DNA from: JAKSCF01 sp028279945
GTDB taxonomy: Bacteria > Bacillota > Clostridia > Peptostreptococcales > JAAYPU01
Length of the DNA stretch: 14,691 nucleotides
Reading direction: 5' to 3'
Assembly: GCA_028279945.1 (NCBI GenBank)
Contig: JANQMT010000014.1
Location: 1-14,691 of the forward strand
A model generated the notes under the pieces. It did no database searches. It had not been told where the DNA came from and worked only from the letters and a program-made list of their open reading frames with translations. The position numbers were made by a program, and so were the translations under genes. Below, piece by piece: positions 1 through 6,856 of the stretch. Numbering within the stretch: the first letter of the stretch is position 1; the number at the start of each line of letters is the position of its first letter.

Positions 1-104
1 CTTTTCAAACAGTTTTTTTGAAAGGCTTGTTTGCTATGCACATTTTTAGTTCTATATATTTTTTCATTAAACTATTGACTTTTTATAGTTAGTCACCTGC
101 ATTG

Positions 105-130
105 AACGGCTCTTACTGCCGTTTTTTTTT
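105..130 (+). terminator. Rho-independent terminator of an upstream gene outside the window
   Basis: A short stem AACGGC (105-110) pairs with GCCGTT (118-123) over a 7-nt loop and runs straight into a T tract to 130. The T tract is on the plus strand, so it ends a rightward transcript entering from the left edge, not the leftward tetR gene. Bases 1-171 hold no coding region I can support; a weaker hairpin lies at 1-25. Confidence 0.6.
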
Positions 131-171
131 ATGTTGAAAATGTTCTATGAAGATTTTAAAAAACCTGTCAT

Positions 172-777
172 CTACAGCAATTTATCCAATAGCTCATCAA
201 CAACACGCTGCATTCTTTCTCTGGTAGCGTCTGTATTGTCGTCAGAAAATTGTAAAGTCATGACACCATAGTAGCTGCCAAAAAGGACGGCTGCTAATTC
301 TTTATTTGTAAGAGATGATTGTATCTCTCCTGTTGCACGTCCTTTATCAAGCTCTTTAGTAAAAATGTTATAGAGTAATTCTTCAGTTAATTCTTCAGTG
401 GTGCTGGTGGATTTATGATTCAAAGCTACTGTTAAAATAATGGTATTGGTCAATAGTAAGTAATTGACCGTATCATCTGTTAAACGAAGTAATAAATGTT
501 TTAATCGATTCTTAATGCTTTCTTCCTTAAGCTCAGGCGATTGAAGCAGCTCAATTAAATCATTAGATTCTTGTATTGCGATGGCTTCCAATAAGGCATC
601 TTTACTAGCAAAGTAATTAAAAAATGTAGCTCTGGATATATCGACTGCTTCAGCGATTTCATCAATAATAACTTCTTGAAAACCTTTTTTCTCAAATAAT
701 TTTACGGCTGTTTCAATAATTGCGTTTCTTGTTTGTAGTTTCTTTCTTTCTCTCCTATTTAACGGCATATTGTTCAT
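172..777 (-). CDS. TetR/AcrR-family transcriptional regulator
   Basis: A 201-aa protein of normal TetR length. The N-terminal DNA-binding domain covers about residues 13-60, with the helix-turn-helix at about 39-58 (DEIAEAVDISRATFFNYFAS); the phenylalanine/tyrosine-rich end of the recognition helix is typical of the family. The rest is a helical ligand-binding and dimerisation domain too divergent to name an effector. The ATG at 777 is supported by GGGAGG at 785-790, 7 nt away; a second ATG at 768 is less well spaced. The gene is divergent from spoVAC across a 238-bp intergenic region, and a dyad over its own -10 box suggests autorepression. No transporter or enzyme that it might control is adjacent, so its target is unknown. 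Family assignment is secure, function is not. Confidence 0.9.
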   Translation of the reverse strand: MNNMPLNRRERKKLQTRNAIIETAVKLFEKKGFQEVIIDEIAEAVDISRATFFNYFASKDALLEAIAIQESNDLIELLQSPELKEESIKNRLKHLLLRLTDDTVNYLLLTNTIILTVALNHKSTSTTEELTEELLYNIFTKELDKGRATGEIQSSLTNKELAAVLFGSYYGVMTLQFSDDNTDATRERMQRVVDELLDKLL

Positions 778-800
778 ATTTATACCTCCCCATTATTTTT

Positions 801-829
801 ATTGTACTGAAAACAATTTTATAAGTCAA
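801..829 (-). promoter_or_regulatory. Sigma-A promoter of the tetR-family gene with an overlapping dyad
   Basis: Read on the minus strand, -35 TTGACT (829-824) and -10 TACAAT (806-801) are separated by exactly 17 nt. An ATTGT-N7-ACAAT inverted repeat (801-805 and 813-817) covers the -10 box and part of the spacer, where a self-bound repressor would block RNA polymerase. The promoter is seen directly; the operator is inferred. Confidence 0.7.
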
Positions 830-840
830 TCTTTATATGC

Positions 841-895
841 AAATCTAAAAATATACTCTCTAGGAAACATATGAATTGAAATCTAAAAATATACT
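841..895. repeat. 17-bp direct repeat between tetR and spoVAC
   Basis: AAATCTAAAAATATACT occurs exactly at 841-857 and again at 879-895, 38 bp apart. A 9-base part of it (ATCTAAAAA) recurs inverted as TTTTTAGAT at 930-938. The repeats sit upstream of the -35 box of tetR and far upstream of spoVAC. They could be regulator binding sites or a local duplication in AT-rich DNA. Confidence 0.6.
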
Positions 896-987
896 TGAGT
901 CAAACCATTTTAGAGAATAGTTTCAACTTTTTTTAGATAATTTTTAAATAAATGCGAATAATAACATTAATCAATTCATGGTTGAAA

Positions 988-994
988 CATATTA
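988..994 (+). promoter_or_regulatory. Possible sporulation-sigma -10 element for the spoVA operon
   Basis: CATATTA resembles the -10 box (CATAnTA type) of the forespore factor sigma-G, which drives spoVA in Bacillus subtilis. I do not see a good -35 match at 17-18 bp upstream. The predicted start near 1001 would leave a leader of only about 15 nt, just enough for the ribosome binding site at 1003-1008. Tentative. Confidence 0.3.
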
Positions 995-1015
995 ATAAAA
1001 AAGTGAGGCAGTAGG

Positions 1016-1471
1016 ATGAGTAAAAAACAGGATCAATTGAATCAAAAATATAATAAATATGTCGAAAGCGTTTCGCCTAAGCCAAATTATTTTATAAATT
1101 GCTTAAAGGCTTTTACTGCAGGTGGATTGGTTTGTACAGCTTCTTTTTATGTTCAAAACCTGATTGAAGATACCGGAGTCAATACGAAGACAGCCGGAAC
1201 CATAGTAATACTCATATTGGTTTTTTCAGCGCAATTACTAACAGGCCTGGGTGTATTCGATCGACTCGTAAAATATGTAGGTGCAGGGCTTATAGTTCCT
1301 ATTACGGGTTTTGCAAACTCTATTGTATCACCTGCAATGGAATATAAACGAGAAGGCATTGTATTGGGTGTAGGCGCAAAGCTGTTTAGTTTAGCAGGAC
1401 CGGTTTTGGTTTGCGGTTATTCAACATCAGTCGTTGTTGGATTAGTTTATGCATTCATGACATTATTATAA
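1016..1471 (+). CDS. spoVAC: Stage V sporulation protein AC (SpoVAC)
   Basis: A 151-aa membrane protein whose length and sequence fit SpoVAC. After a charged N-terminus (KKQDQLNQKYNKYVESVSPKP) come several hydrophobic segments: about 27-47, 58-80, 85-105 and 117-150. In spore formers SpoVAC lies in the spore inner membrane and is part of the apparatus that moves calcium-dipicolinic acid into the forespore and out at germination; the B. subtilis protein behaves as a mechanosensitive channel. The ribosome binding site AGTGAGG (1002-1008) supports the ATG. It is first in a tight three-gene operon, 15 nt ahead of spoVAD. spoVAA and spoVAB are absent, as is usual in Clostridia. Confidence 0.95.
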   Translation: MSKKQDQLNQKYNKYVESVSPKPNYFINCLKAFTAGGLVCTASFYVQNLIEDTGVNTKTAGTIVILILVFSAQLLTGLGVFDRLVKYVGAGLIVPITGFANSIVSPAMEYKREGIVLGVGAKLFSLAGPVLVCGYSTSVVVGLVYAFMTLL

Positions 1472-1486
1472 AGGGAGTGAAGATCA

Positions 1487-2497
1487 ATGGCAGTAAAAAA
1501 AATTGGTGGTCAAACATTACAATTTTCAAATCCTCCTAAAGTTATATCAGCATATGCAACGGTAGGGCCTAAAGAAGGACAGGGACCATTAAAGGATTGG
1601 TTTGACGAAGTTATTGATGATGATATGTTTAAAGAAAAAACTTGGGAAAAGGCTGAAAGTAAATTGTTGAGAAATTCTATCATCTCTGCAATAAAGAATT
1701 GTAACAAAACGCCTGAAGACATTGATTTTATTATTGGGGGAGATTTGCTCAATCAATTAATGTCCATGTCTTATACGGCAAGAGAATTCAATGTACCTTT
1801 CTTTGGTGTTTATGGTGCATGTTCAACCATGACAGAATCTTTAAGCTTAGCGGCTATTTTAATAGATGGCGGTTTTGCTGATACTTCCATTGCAGCAACA
1901 TCCAGTCATTTCAGTACGGCAGAAAGACAGTATAGATTTCCTTTAGAGCATGGTAATCAAAGACCGCTTACATCTCAGTGGACGGTTACAGGTGCAGGTG
2001 CAGCAGTATTGTCAGTAGAAGGGCAAGGACCTAAAATTACCCATGTGACAATAGGAAAAGTAATGGACTTTGGAATTAAAGATGTCAATAACATGGGAGC
2101 AGCAATGGCACCAGCAGCCGTAGATACGATTTATCTTCACTTGAAAGAAACAGGAAGATCACCGGATTTTTACGATGTTATTCTCACGGGTGACTTAGGA
2201 GAAGTCGGTAAAGAAATTGCAACGGAATTACTTTTAGAAAAAGGTTATGATGTGAGTAATACTTATGACGATTGTGGTGTTCTTATATTTGATAAAGAAA
2301 AACAAGATACGCATAGCGGGGGCAGTGGTTGCGGATGTTCCGCATCGGTATTTTGCGGAAATATTTTTAAAAGGATGAAAAAAGGTGAAATAAAAAATGC
2401 CTTATTGATTTCTACAGGTGCACTTCTTTCTACTATAAGTACACAGCAAGGTGAAAGCATCCCGGGAATTGCACATGCAGTAGCCTTTACGATATAA
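1487..2497 (+). CDS. spoVAD: Stage V sporulation protein AD (SpoVAD)
   Basis: A 336-aa soluble protein of normal SpoVAD length, with the thiolase/ketoacyl-synthase-like fold of the family. The conserved GVYGACSTMTESL stretch (107-119) places a cysteine at residue 112, where thiolase-fold enzymes carry the catalytic cysteine. A glycine/cysteine-rich segment (GSGCGCSASVFCGN) follows near 279-292. In B. subtilis SpoVAD is a peripheral protein of the spore inner membrane that binds dipicolinic acid; no catalysis is established. AAGGGAGTGA just upstream is a strong ribosome binding site. The gene lies between the two integral membrane partners spoVAC and spoVAE, 15 nt from each, which implies coupled expression. 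Confidence 0.97.
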   Translation: MAVKKIGGQTLQFSNPPKVISAYATVGPKEGQGPLKDWFDEVIDDDMFKEKTWEKAESKLLRNSIISAIKNCNKTPEDIDFIIGGDLLNQLMSMSYTAREFNVPFFGVYGACSTMTESLSLAAILIDGGFADTSIAATSSHFSTAERQYRFPLEHGNQRPLTSQWTVTGAGAAVLSVEGQGPKITHVTIGKVMDFGIKDVNNMGAAMAPAAVDTIYLHLKETGRSPDFYDVILTGDLGEVGKEIATELLLEKGYDVSNTYDDCGVLIFDKEKQDTHSGGSGCGCSASVFCGNIFKRMKKGEIKNALLISTGALLSTISTQQGESIPGIAHAVAFTI

Positions 2498-2512
2498 ACT
2501 GGAGGTGATGAG

Positions 2513-2866
2513 ATGGAGTATTTAAAGGTATTTATAACCGGAGGTATTATCTGTACAATTGGTCAGTTGTTGATGGATGGCACAAAGCTTACACCTGCCC
2601 ATGTTTTGGTTTTATTCGTAACCGCAGGGGCTATATTGGGTGGGCTGGGAATATATGAGCCTTTGGTAGAATTTGGAAAGTCAGGTGCAACTGTGCCACT
2701 TCCCGGATTTGGATATAGTTTAGCTAAGGGAGCCATAGAGGCTGTCAAAACAGAAGGCTGGATGGGAGCATTATCAGGAGGTGTGAAAGCAACTTCTGCC
2801 GGAGTTGCAGGTGCTGTTGTGTTTGGATACTTAATTGCTGTTATCTTTTCTCCAAAAACAAAATAG
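2513..2866 (+). CDS. spoVAE: Stage V sporulation protein AE (SpoVAE)
   Basis: A 117-aa hydrophobic protein with about four membrane segments, matching SpoVAE (SpoVAEb type). Glycine-rich turns such as GAILGGLGIYEPLVEFGKSG (41-60) and the GFGYSLAKGA stretch recall the related segment of SpoVAC, since SpoVAC and SpoVAE belong to the same membrane-protein family. It acts with SpoVAC and SpoVAD in dipicolinic acid transport across the spore inner membrane. GGAGGTG at 2501-2507 supports the ATG at 2513. It is the last gene of the operon; about 50 nt of non-coding sequence lead to the shared terminator at 2918-2955. Confidence 0.95.
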   Translation: MEYLKVFITGGIICTIGQLLMDGTKLTPAHVLVLFVTAGAILGGLGIYEPLVEFGKSGATVPLPGFGYSLAKGAIEAVKTEGWMGALSGGVKATSAGVAGAVVFGYLIAVIFSPKTK

Positions 2867-2917
2867 TAAATATGAAGATATCGTTTTCAAAATCAAACTC
2901 TTCCAACTTCAAATATA

Positions 2918-2955
2918 AAAATAGGAATTTTGCCTTGAAGCAAAATTCCTATTTT
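2918..2955. terminator. Bidirectional terminator between spoVAE and the class A PBP
   Basis: A perfect 16-bp stem (2918-2933 with 2940-2955) has a 6-nt loop CTTGAA. Its outer pairs are AAAA/TTTT, so it gives a U-rich 3' end in both directions and serves the two convergent transcripts. It abuts the TAA stop of the PBP gene at 2957-2959. Confidence 0.85.
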
Positions 2956-2956
2956 G

Positions 2957-5908
2957 TTAGTCATTGAAAAATTCATTAATAATATTATTGTTTTCTATTC
3001 TTTCCCGAATAATATCTCGTACGCTTTCGTCATCTTCTTCATCTATGTCTGTATCTGTTTCATCTTCATAGCCTTCCGGATATTCCATTTCAGGCGGCTG
3101 TTCATATATGATATCGGTAGGATATAACTCATGGGATGGATTATGAATCGGGCAATAGTACCTGGGTGCTTCATGAATATAATCTTCCGGGAATAGTGCT
3201 TCATCTTGCACCAACTCATACGGACGTCTGGTAAATACTCTCTGCTCAACAAATTGAGGCGGACACATAGGGGTTGCCAGGCGATTTGTAAAGATGTCTA
3301 TATCTACCAATACATGAATATCATCATATTCAGTGGGCTGAGTACCGGAAATAAACAATTCAGTAATAATGTTATTTTTGCGTGGATCCATATAGCTGAT
3401 TTGTGAAGGCAGCTTTCCGGATTTATTATCTATGGTAACACTGATGATATTATTTGGTTTTTCAAAGCTTTTGGCTGAAAGACCTTCGTGAACCTGCTTC
3501 ATTATTTTGCCCCAAAGTTGAGCACTGACCGTACTGCCTTGAGACAGCTTAATATCTAAGTCATTTCCGATCCAAAGGCCGCTGGCATAGTAAGGTGTAT
3601 ATCCCATAAACCAAGCGTCATAATTATTGGTGGTTGTACCTGTTTTGCCTGCCACCGGAATTGTATCATTTCTATCATATAGCTTAGCGCGCCAGCCGGT
3701 ACCGCTTGTTACGGATGATTCTAAAATATCGGTCATTATGAAAGCCACATCTTCTTCTACTACCGTATGACGTTCAGGTTTGTTGTCTATGATGACTTTG
3801 CCGGACTTATCTTCTACCTTTGTAAAAGAAATGGGTTCATTATAAATACCTTTATTAGCCAGCGTACCATAGGCCGCAGTCATTTCTAAAGGAGAAATAC
3901 CATGAGACATACCACCTAGCGCTAAAGCTGCCGTATTATTATCATTTATAGGTCCTGTTTCTAGTATTGAGGTAACACCAAATTTCTTTAAATATGCTTT
4001 TGAGGTTTCGATACCCACAGCATCGCATATTTTAACTGCGGCCACATTGACGGACTGCTGCATGGCATAGCGGAGCGTTACCAAGCCTTTAAAGCCTGAA
4101 TACCAGTTTTTAGGCCAAACTTCATTCTTGTCGTTAAACATAGGGGCATCATCAATAACATATCCGGCAGTAAAGCCATTGTCCAAAGCCGGGGTATAAA
4201 CCGCTAGAGGTTTAATGGACGACCCAGGTTGAGCAGGACTGGTTGCTCTGCTAAACATTCTGCTGCCGGAAACATTTCGACCGCCAACCAATGCTTTAAT
4301 TTCTCCAGAAGTGGGTTCCATGATAACCATTGCAGACTGGGGCTGTATAACTTCAGCATTTAAATTATAATTTTTTTCATGAATGAGCAGAGCGTCACCG
4401 CTGCTAACAAAAAAGTCTGGGTTGTCATTTAAAAAGCTTTTATCAATAACAACATTTCCGTCTTCATCAAGTGACTTATAAGTATTGGGAATCAATATTC
4501 TGCCACCACGAATAATAGAAAAAATATCATCTTGTTTATAAATATTTTTAATAGAAATCGTTATATCCTTCAGTTCTTCTTTTTCTTCTCCATATATGGC
4601 ATCAAAAATAAGTTTTCTATTTTTAAATAAAACTAAATTACCGGAACCATCCTTCTTATAATCATTACTGGTGAGGATATACTGATTGTCATCGTTAACC
4701 AAATTACTGTACTTATATAGGATAATTCTGTTCTTACTATCTCTGATATTTCCGTAGGAGTCTTTATTTCGGATATTCAATGAAGGAAAGTTACTTTCGT
4801 CTTTAAACTCTTTTTCTACAATTTTTTGCATATCCATATCAATGGTAGCGTAGATTTTTAAACCACCATTATACATTCTGTTCAAAGCTTCTTTTTCAGA
4901 TATATCAAAATTTTCCATTAAAGCATCTAACACATCTGATTTTACTTTGTCAGTAAAATAGGATGAAATTTCAGTATTGGTTACAAAGGATGGATTAACT
5001 TGAGCCCTCATATCTGTGTTGACTGCTTCGTCATATTCTTCTTCGGTTATAAAACCGTATTCCTTCATAAATCTTAAAACCAGCATTTGTCTGTCTTTGT
5101 AACGTTCATCATATAAAAGCGTATAGGTTTCTCCAACACTAATAATATTTGGATCTGCCATATCTGTATCTTCGTTTTTAATCCTTTTAATGGGTGCATA
5201 TCGCGAAGGATTTTTTGTAATACCTGCTATAACAGAACATTCTGCAATATTAAGATCTTGAATATCCTTGGAAAAATATGCTTGGGATGCTGCTTGAACA
5301 CCGTTTGCACTAAACCCTAGATAAATGGTATTTAAGTAAGTTTCAATGATCTGTTCTTTGGTGAGATGCTTCTCAAGAAGGACAGCATAATAAGCTTCTT
5401 TTATTTTTCTTTCCATGGAACGTTCACTTTTTGTATCTGCTAAGTAAAGGTTTCTGGCCAGCTGCTGGGTAATGGTGCTGGTTCCTTTTATATTATCTCC
5501 GGAGCTTACGCCATCCCAAATAGCTCCAAATATACGCACGATATTAAAGCCTTTATGGTCCCAAAAGGTTTTATCTTCTATGGCAATAAATGCATCCAGC
5601 AAATCAACCGGAATGTCTTGGAATTTAACATTGGTACGCAAGCCTTCTCTCTGGACTTTTTCTATTAAGTTGCCATCCTTATCTACTATAAAGGAGTTCT
5701 CATTTAATAATTCATAAATTTCATTTGGGTCAATAGGTTCGGTATCTTTGATAATATTATGTACAATTGCACCAACCGTAATGGTACCGGTAATTCCAAT
5801 TATTAGTATTGCAAGGAATAAAACTTTTAATATTTTAAATTTATTCTTCTTTTTTTTTCTTCTATTGGATTGCCTTCTATTGGATCTTTGTTGTCGTTCC
5901 TCTTCCAA
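2957..5908 (-). CDS. Class A penicillin-binding protein (PBP1A type: glycosyltransferase plus transpeptidase)
   Basis: A 983-aa bifunctional murein synthase. A basic cytoplasmic tail (many R/K, residues 6-24) precedes one membrane anchor at about 27-48. The GT51 domain follows, with catalytic Glu111 in EDKTFWDHKG and the GTSTITQQ motif at 142-149. A long linker covers about 320-520. The transpeptidase has all three motifs: SSIK (Ser563-Lys566), SVN (619-621) and KTGT (755-758). The C-terminus is unusual, with Cys residues at about 881 and 919 (MCPPQ, YYCPIH) and a very acidic end rich in E and D. It polymerises and cross-links peptidoglycan outside the membrane. A GTG at 5917 extends the frame, but it lies inside GAGGTGAT, which is itself the ribosome binding site; TTG 5908, 8 nt past GAGG, is the better start. 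The gene is monocistronic with its own promoter. Confidence 0.95.
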   Translation of the reverse strand: MEEERQQRSNRRQSNRRKKKKNKFKILKVLFLAILIIGITGTITVGAIVHNIIKDTEPIDPNEIYELLNENSFIVDKDGNLIEKVQREGLRTNVKFQDIPVDLLDAFIAIEDKTFWDHKGFNIVRIFGAIWDGVSSGDNIKGTSTITQQLARNLYLADTKSERSMERKIKEAYYAVLLEKHLTKEQIIETYLNTIYLGFSANGVQAASQAYFSKDIQDLNIAECSVIAGITKNPSRYAPIKRIKNEDTDMADPNIISVGETYTLLYDERYKDRQMLVLRFMKEYGFITEEEYDEAVNTDMRAQVNPSFVTNTEISSYFTDKVKSDVLDALMENFDISEKEALNRMYNGGLKIYATIDMDMQKIVEKEFKDESNFPSLNIRNKDSYGNIRDSKNRIILYKYSNLVNDDNQYILTSNDYKKDGSGNLVLFKNRKLIFDAIYGEEKEELKDITISIKNIYKQDDIFSIIRGGRILIPNTYKSLDEDGNVVIDKSFLNDNPDFFVSSGDALLIHEKNYNLNAEVIQPQSAMVIMEPTSGEIKALVGGRNVSGSRMFSRATSPAQPGSSIKPLAVYTPALDNGFTAGYVIDDAPMFNDKNEVWPKNWYSGFKGLVTLRYAMQQSVNVAAVKICDAVGIETSKAYLKKFGVTSILETGPINDNNTAALALGGMSHGISPLEMTAAYGTLANKGIYNEPISFTKVEDKSGKVIIDNKPERHTVVEEDVAFIMTDILESSVTSGTGWRAKLYDRNDTIPVAGKTGTTTNNYDAWFMGYTPYYASGLWIGNDLDIKLSQGSTVSAQLWGKIMKQVHEGLSAKSFEKPNNIISVTIDNKSGKLPSQISYMDPRKNNIITELFISGTQPTEYDDIHVLVDIDIFTNRLATPMCPPQFVEQRVFTRRPYELVQDEALFPEDYIHEAPRYYCPIHNPSHELYPTDIIYEQPPEMEYPEGYEDETDTDIDEEDDESVRDIIRERIENNNIINEFFND

Positions 5909-5944
5909 AATTATCACCTCATTGATTAAATAAAAGTCGATGAT

Positions 5945-5973
5945 ATTATATCATAACCCCTTAGATATGTTAA
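5945..5973 (-). promoter_or_regulatory. Sigma-A promoter of the class A PBP gene
   Basis: On the minus strand, -35 TTAACA (5973-5968) is 17 nt from -10 TATAAT (5950-5945). A TG one base before the -10 makes it an extended -10 promoter. The start would fall about 30 nt before the TTG start codon. Confidence 0.75.
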
Positions 5974-5978
5974 TGTTA

Positions 5979-6014
5979 TTGTGTATTTGTAATAAAAACG
6001 TTATAATACAAATA
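5979..6014 (+). promoter_or_regulatory. Candidate promoter of the HutP-family gene with an 8-bp inverted repeat
   Basis: TTGTGT (5979-5984) and a perfect TATAAT (6002-6007) are 17 nt apart; the -35 is weak. TATTTGTA (5984-5991) and its exact complement TACAAATA (6007-6014) flank the spacer and overlap the end of the -10, a plausible operator position. About 105 nt of untranslated leader would follow, in which I see only a small 5-bp hairpin (6058-6071). Confidence 0.5.
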
Positions 6015-6118
6015 ACTATGAAGTAAGTAATTTATGATGATTATTATTCCCATTGAAGCTTATTATTAAGCATATTTTGGAAAATAGTAACATTTAAAAT
6101 ATAAGGAGGATAACTTAT

Positions 6119-6544
6119 ATGTTTGACAGTACTGATGTCGCTAAAGCGTCAATAAAGCTTGCGATTACATCTTCAAGAGCATCAGAAGAGCAATTAATCT
6201 CTAAATTAAGAGAAAAAGATATTATCGGCACAGCAGTAGATGTTGGGGGTAACATTATTGAAACCATTCATATTGTCATTGAACGCGCTATTATTGCATC
6301 AAGAAAGAGTGGATTAATTCAAGAATGTCATGTTCATGACGGTGCAATTGCAGGAGCAGCAAGAGAAGCCATCATGCAGATTGCTTCTAAAGCAACAGGG
6401 TTAAATGGAGGCGGAAAAATTGGTATTTGCAGGCACAAAGAGCATCTCAGTATATGTATCTTTATGAGCATAGGACTATTACATCTTAATGAAGTGGTCA
6501 TTGGTCTAGGGCATCGGTCTATTCCTGAGATTAGTAATACTTAG
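6119..6544 (+). CDS. HutP-family RNA-binding regulator
   Basis: A 141-aa protein close in length to B. subtilis HutP (148 aa), the histidine- and Mg2+-dependent antiterminator that binds UAG repeats in the hut leader RNA. The block ASRKSGLIQECHVHDG (60-75) aligns by eye with the HutP segment ASKKSGVIQ and the following helix. The C-terminal VVIGLGHRSIP (126-136) matches the HutP end GVGINHI, with His132 at the metal-binding position. The two helix histidines of HutP (HALYH) are not obviously kept: this protein has HVH at 71-73 followed by small residues, so ligand or metal binding may differ. AAGGAGGA (6103-6110) supports the ATG. No hutH, hutU or hutI gene is near; the next gene is a symporter. 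Confidence 0.78.
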   Translation: MFDSTDVAKASIKLAITSSRASEEQLISKLREKDIIGTAVDVGGNIIETIHIVIERAIIASRKSGLIQECHVHDGAIAGAAREAIMQIASKATGLNGGGKIGICRHKEHLSICIFMSIGLLHLNEVVIGLGHRSIPEISNT

Positions 6545-6680
6545 ACGGTATTGTTCATTGAAACGGCTTGTCATCTTGACAAACTCATAGGAAGGCAAGT
6601 AAAATGGTAGGGTAGTTAGATGGTATTGATATAAATGCCGTCTGTGTAGCAGCTGTGAGGCGTAAGCTTTGTGTTTTTTA
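6541..6680 (+). promoter_or_regulatory. Switch-like leader RNA between the HutP-family gene and the symporter
   Basis: A 13-nt sequence is duplicated with one change: TTAGACGGTATTG at 6541-6553 and TTAGATGGTATTG at 6616-6628. A single complementary arm AATGCCGTCT (6634-6643) can form a 10-bp stem with either copy: a long-range stem with 6543-6552, or a local hairpin with 6618-6627 closed by a 6-nt loop. The interior also holds TTGTCA-TCT-TGACAA (6568-6582). Downstream, a weak GU-rich hairpin with a GUAA loop (6654-6673) precedes six T at 6674-6679. Such mutually exclusive pairing is the layout of attenuators and riboswitches. It matches no riboswitch core that I recognise. Confidence 0.45.
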
Positions 6681-6694
6681 CAGGAGGTTGGTAG

Positions 6695-6856
6695 TGTGGC
6701 AGGAAATATCTTAATAGATTGTTTCTCTCTGTTTTGTTATTGCTGACTAGTTGTATAGATAAGAAGAATAAAATGACTGATGGAGGGATTTTTTATGCAT
6801 TTTTTTATGTTAATTTTATATGTTTTACTAATTGTTATAATAGCAGTGATCAGTAA
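6695..6856 (+). pseudogene. Lipoprotein-signal-like reading frame lacking a start codon
   Basis: In the frame one base off GTG 6696, the sequence reads GRKYLNRLFLSVLLLLTSC and then IDKKNKMTDGG. This has a basic n-region, a leucine-rich core and a perfect lipobox LTSC with the cysteine at 6752-6754. The frame has no ATG or GTG start and no ribosome binding site of its own, and its 3' part runs out of frame into the symporter gene, ending at 6854-6856. A one-base indel near 6698-6712 would join it to AGGAGG plus GTG. It could be a decayed small lipoprotein gene or chance. Confidence 0.25.
6696..6746 (+). CDS. Possible 16-codon leader peptide
   Basis: A textbook AGGAGG (6682-6687) is followed 8 nt later by GTG 6696, which opens a 16-codon frame reading MAGNILIDCFSLFCYC before TGA (6744-6746). 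A second GTG at 6694 opens only six codons. This ribosome binding site belongs to no annotated gene: the symporter has its own at 6782-6787. It may be a regulatory upstream frame or the start of a broken gene (see the lipoprotein-like frame). No homology is claimed. Confidence 0.3.
   Translation: MAGNILIDCFSLFCYC

Noticed and set aside
1..25. Hairpin at the left edge as a regulatory element
   Set aside because: It is imperfect, at the window edge, and without a gene to attach it to.
1510..1752. Antisense open frame inside spoVAD, and similar ones inside spoVAC, spoVAE, the PBP, the symporter, comEC and holA
   Set aside because: They lie wholly within well-supported genes on the other strand or in another frame, have no ribosome binding site, and their proteins look like nothing known.
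5909..5917. GTG at 5917 as the PBP start
   Set aside because: The GTG is part of GAGGTGAT, the ribosome binding site itself; TTG 5908 is correctly spaced behind it.
6541..6680. A known riboswitch class (glutamine, glycine, purine, cobalamin, T-box) ahead of the symporter
   Set aside because: I compared the conserved cores that I remember and found no match, so only a structural description is given.
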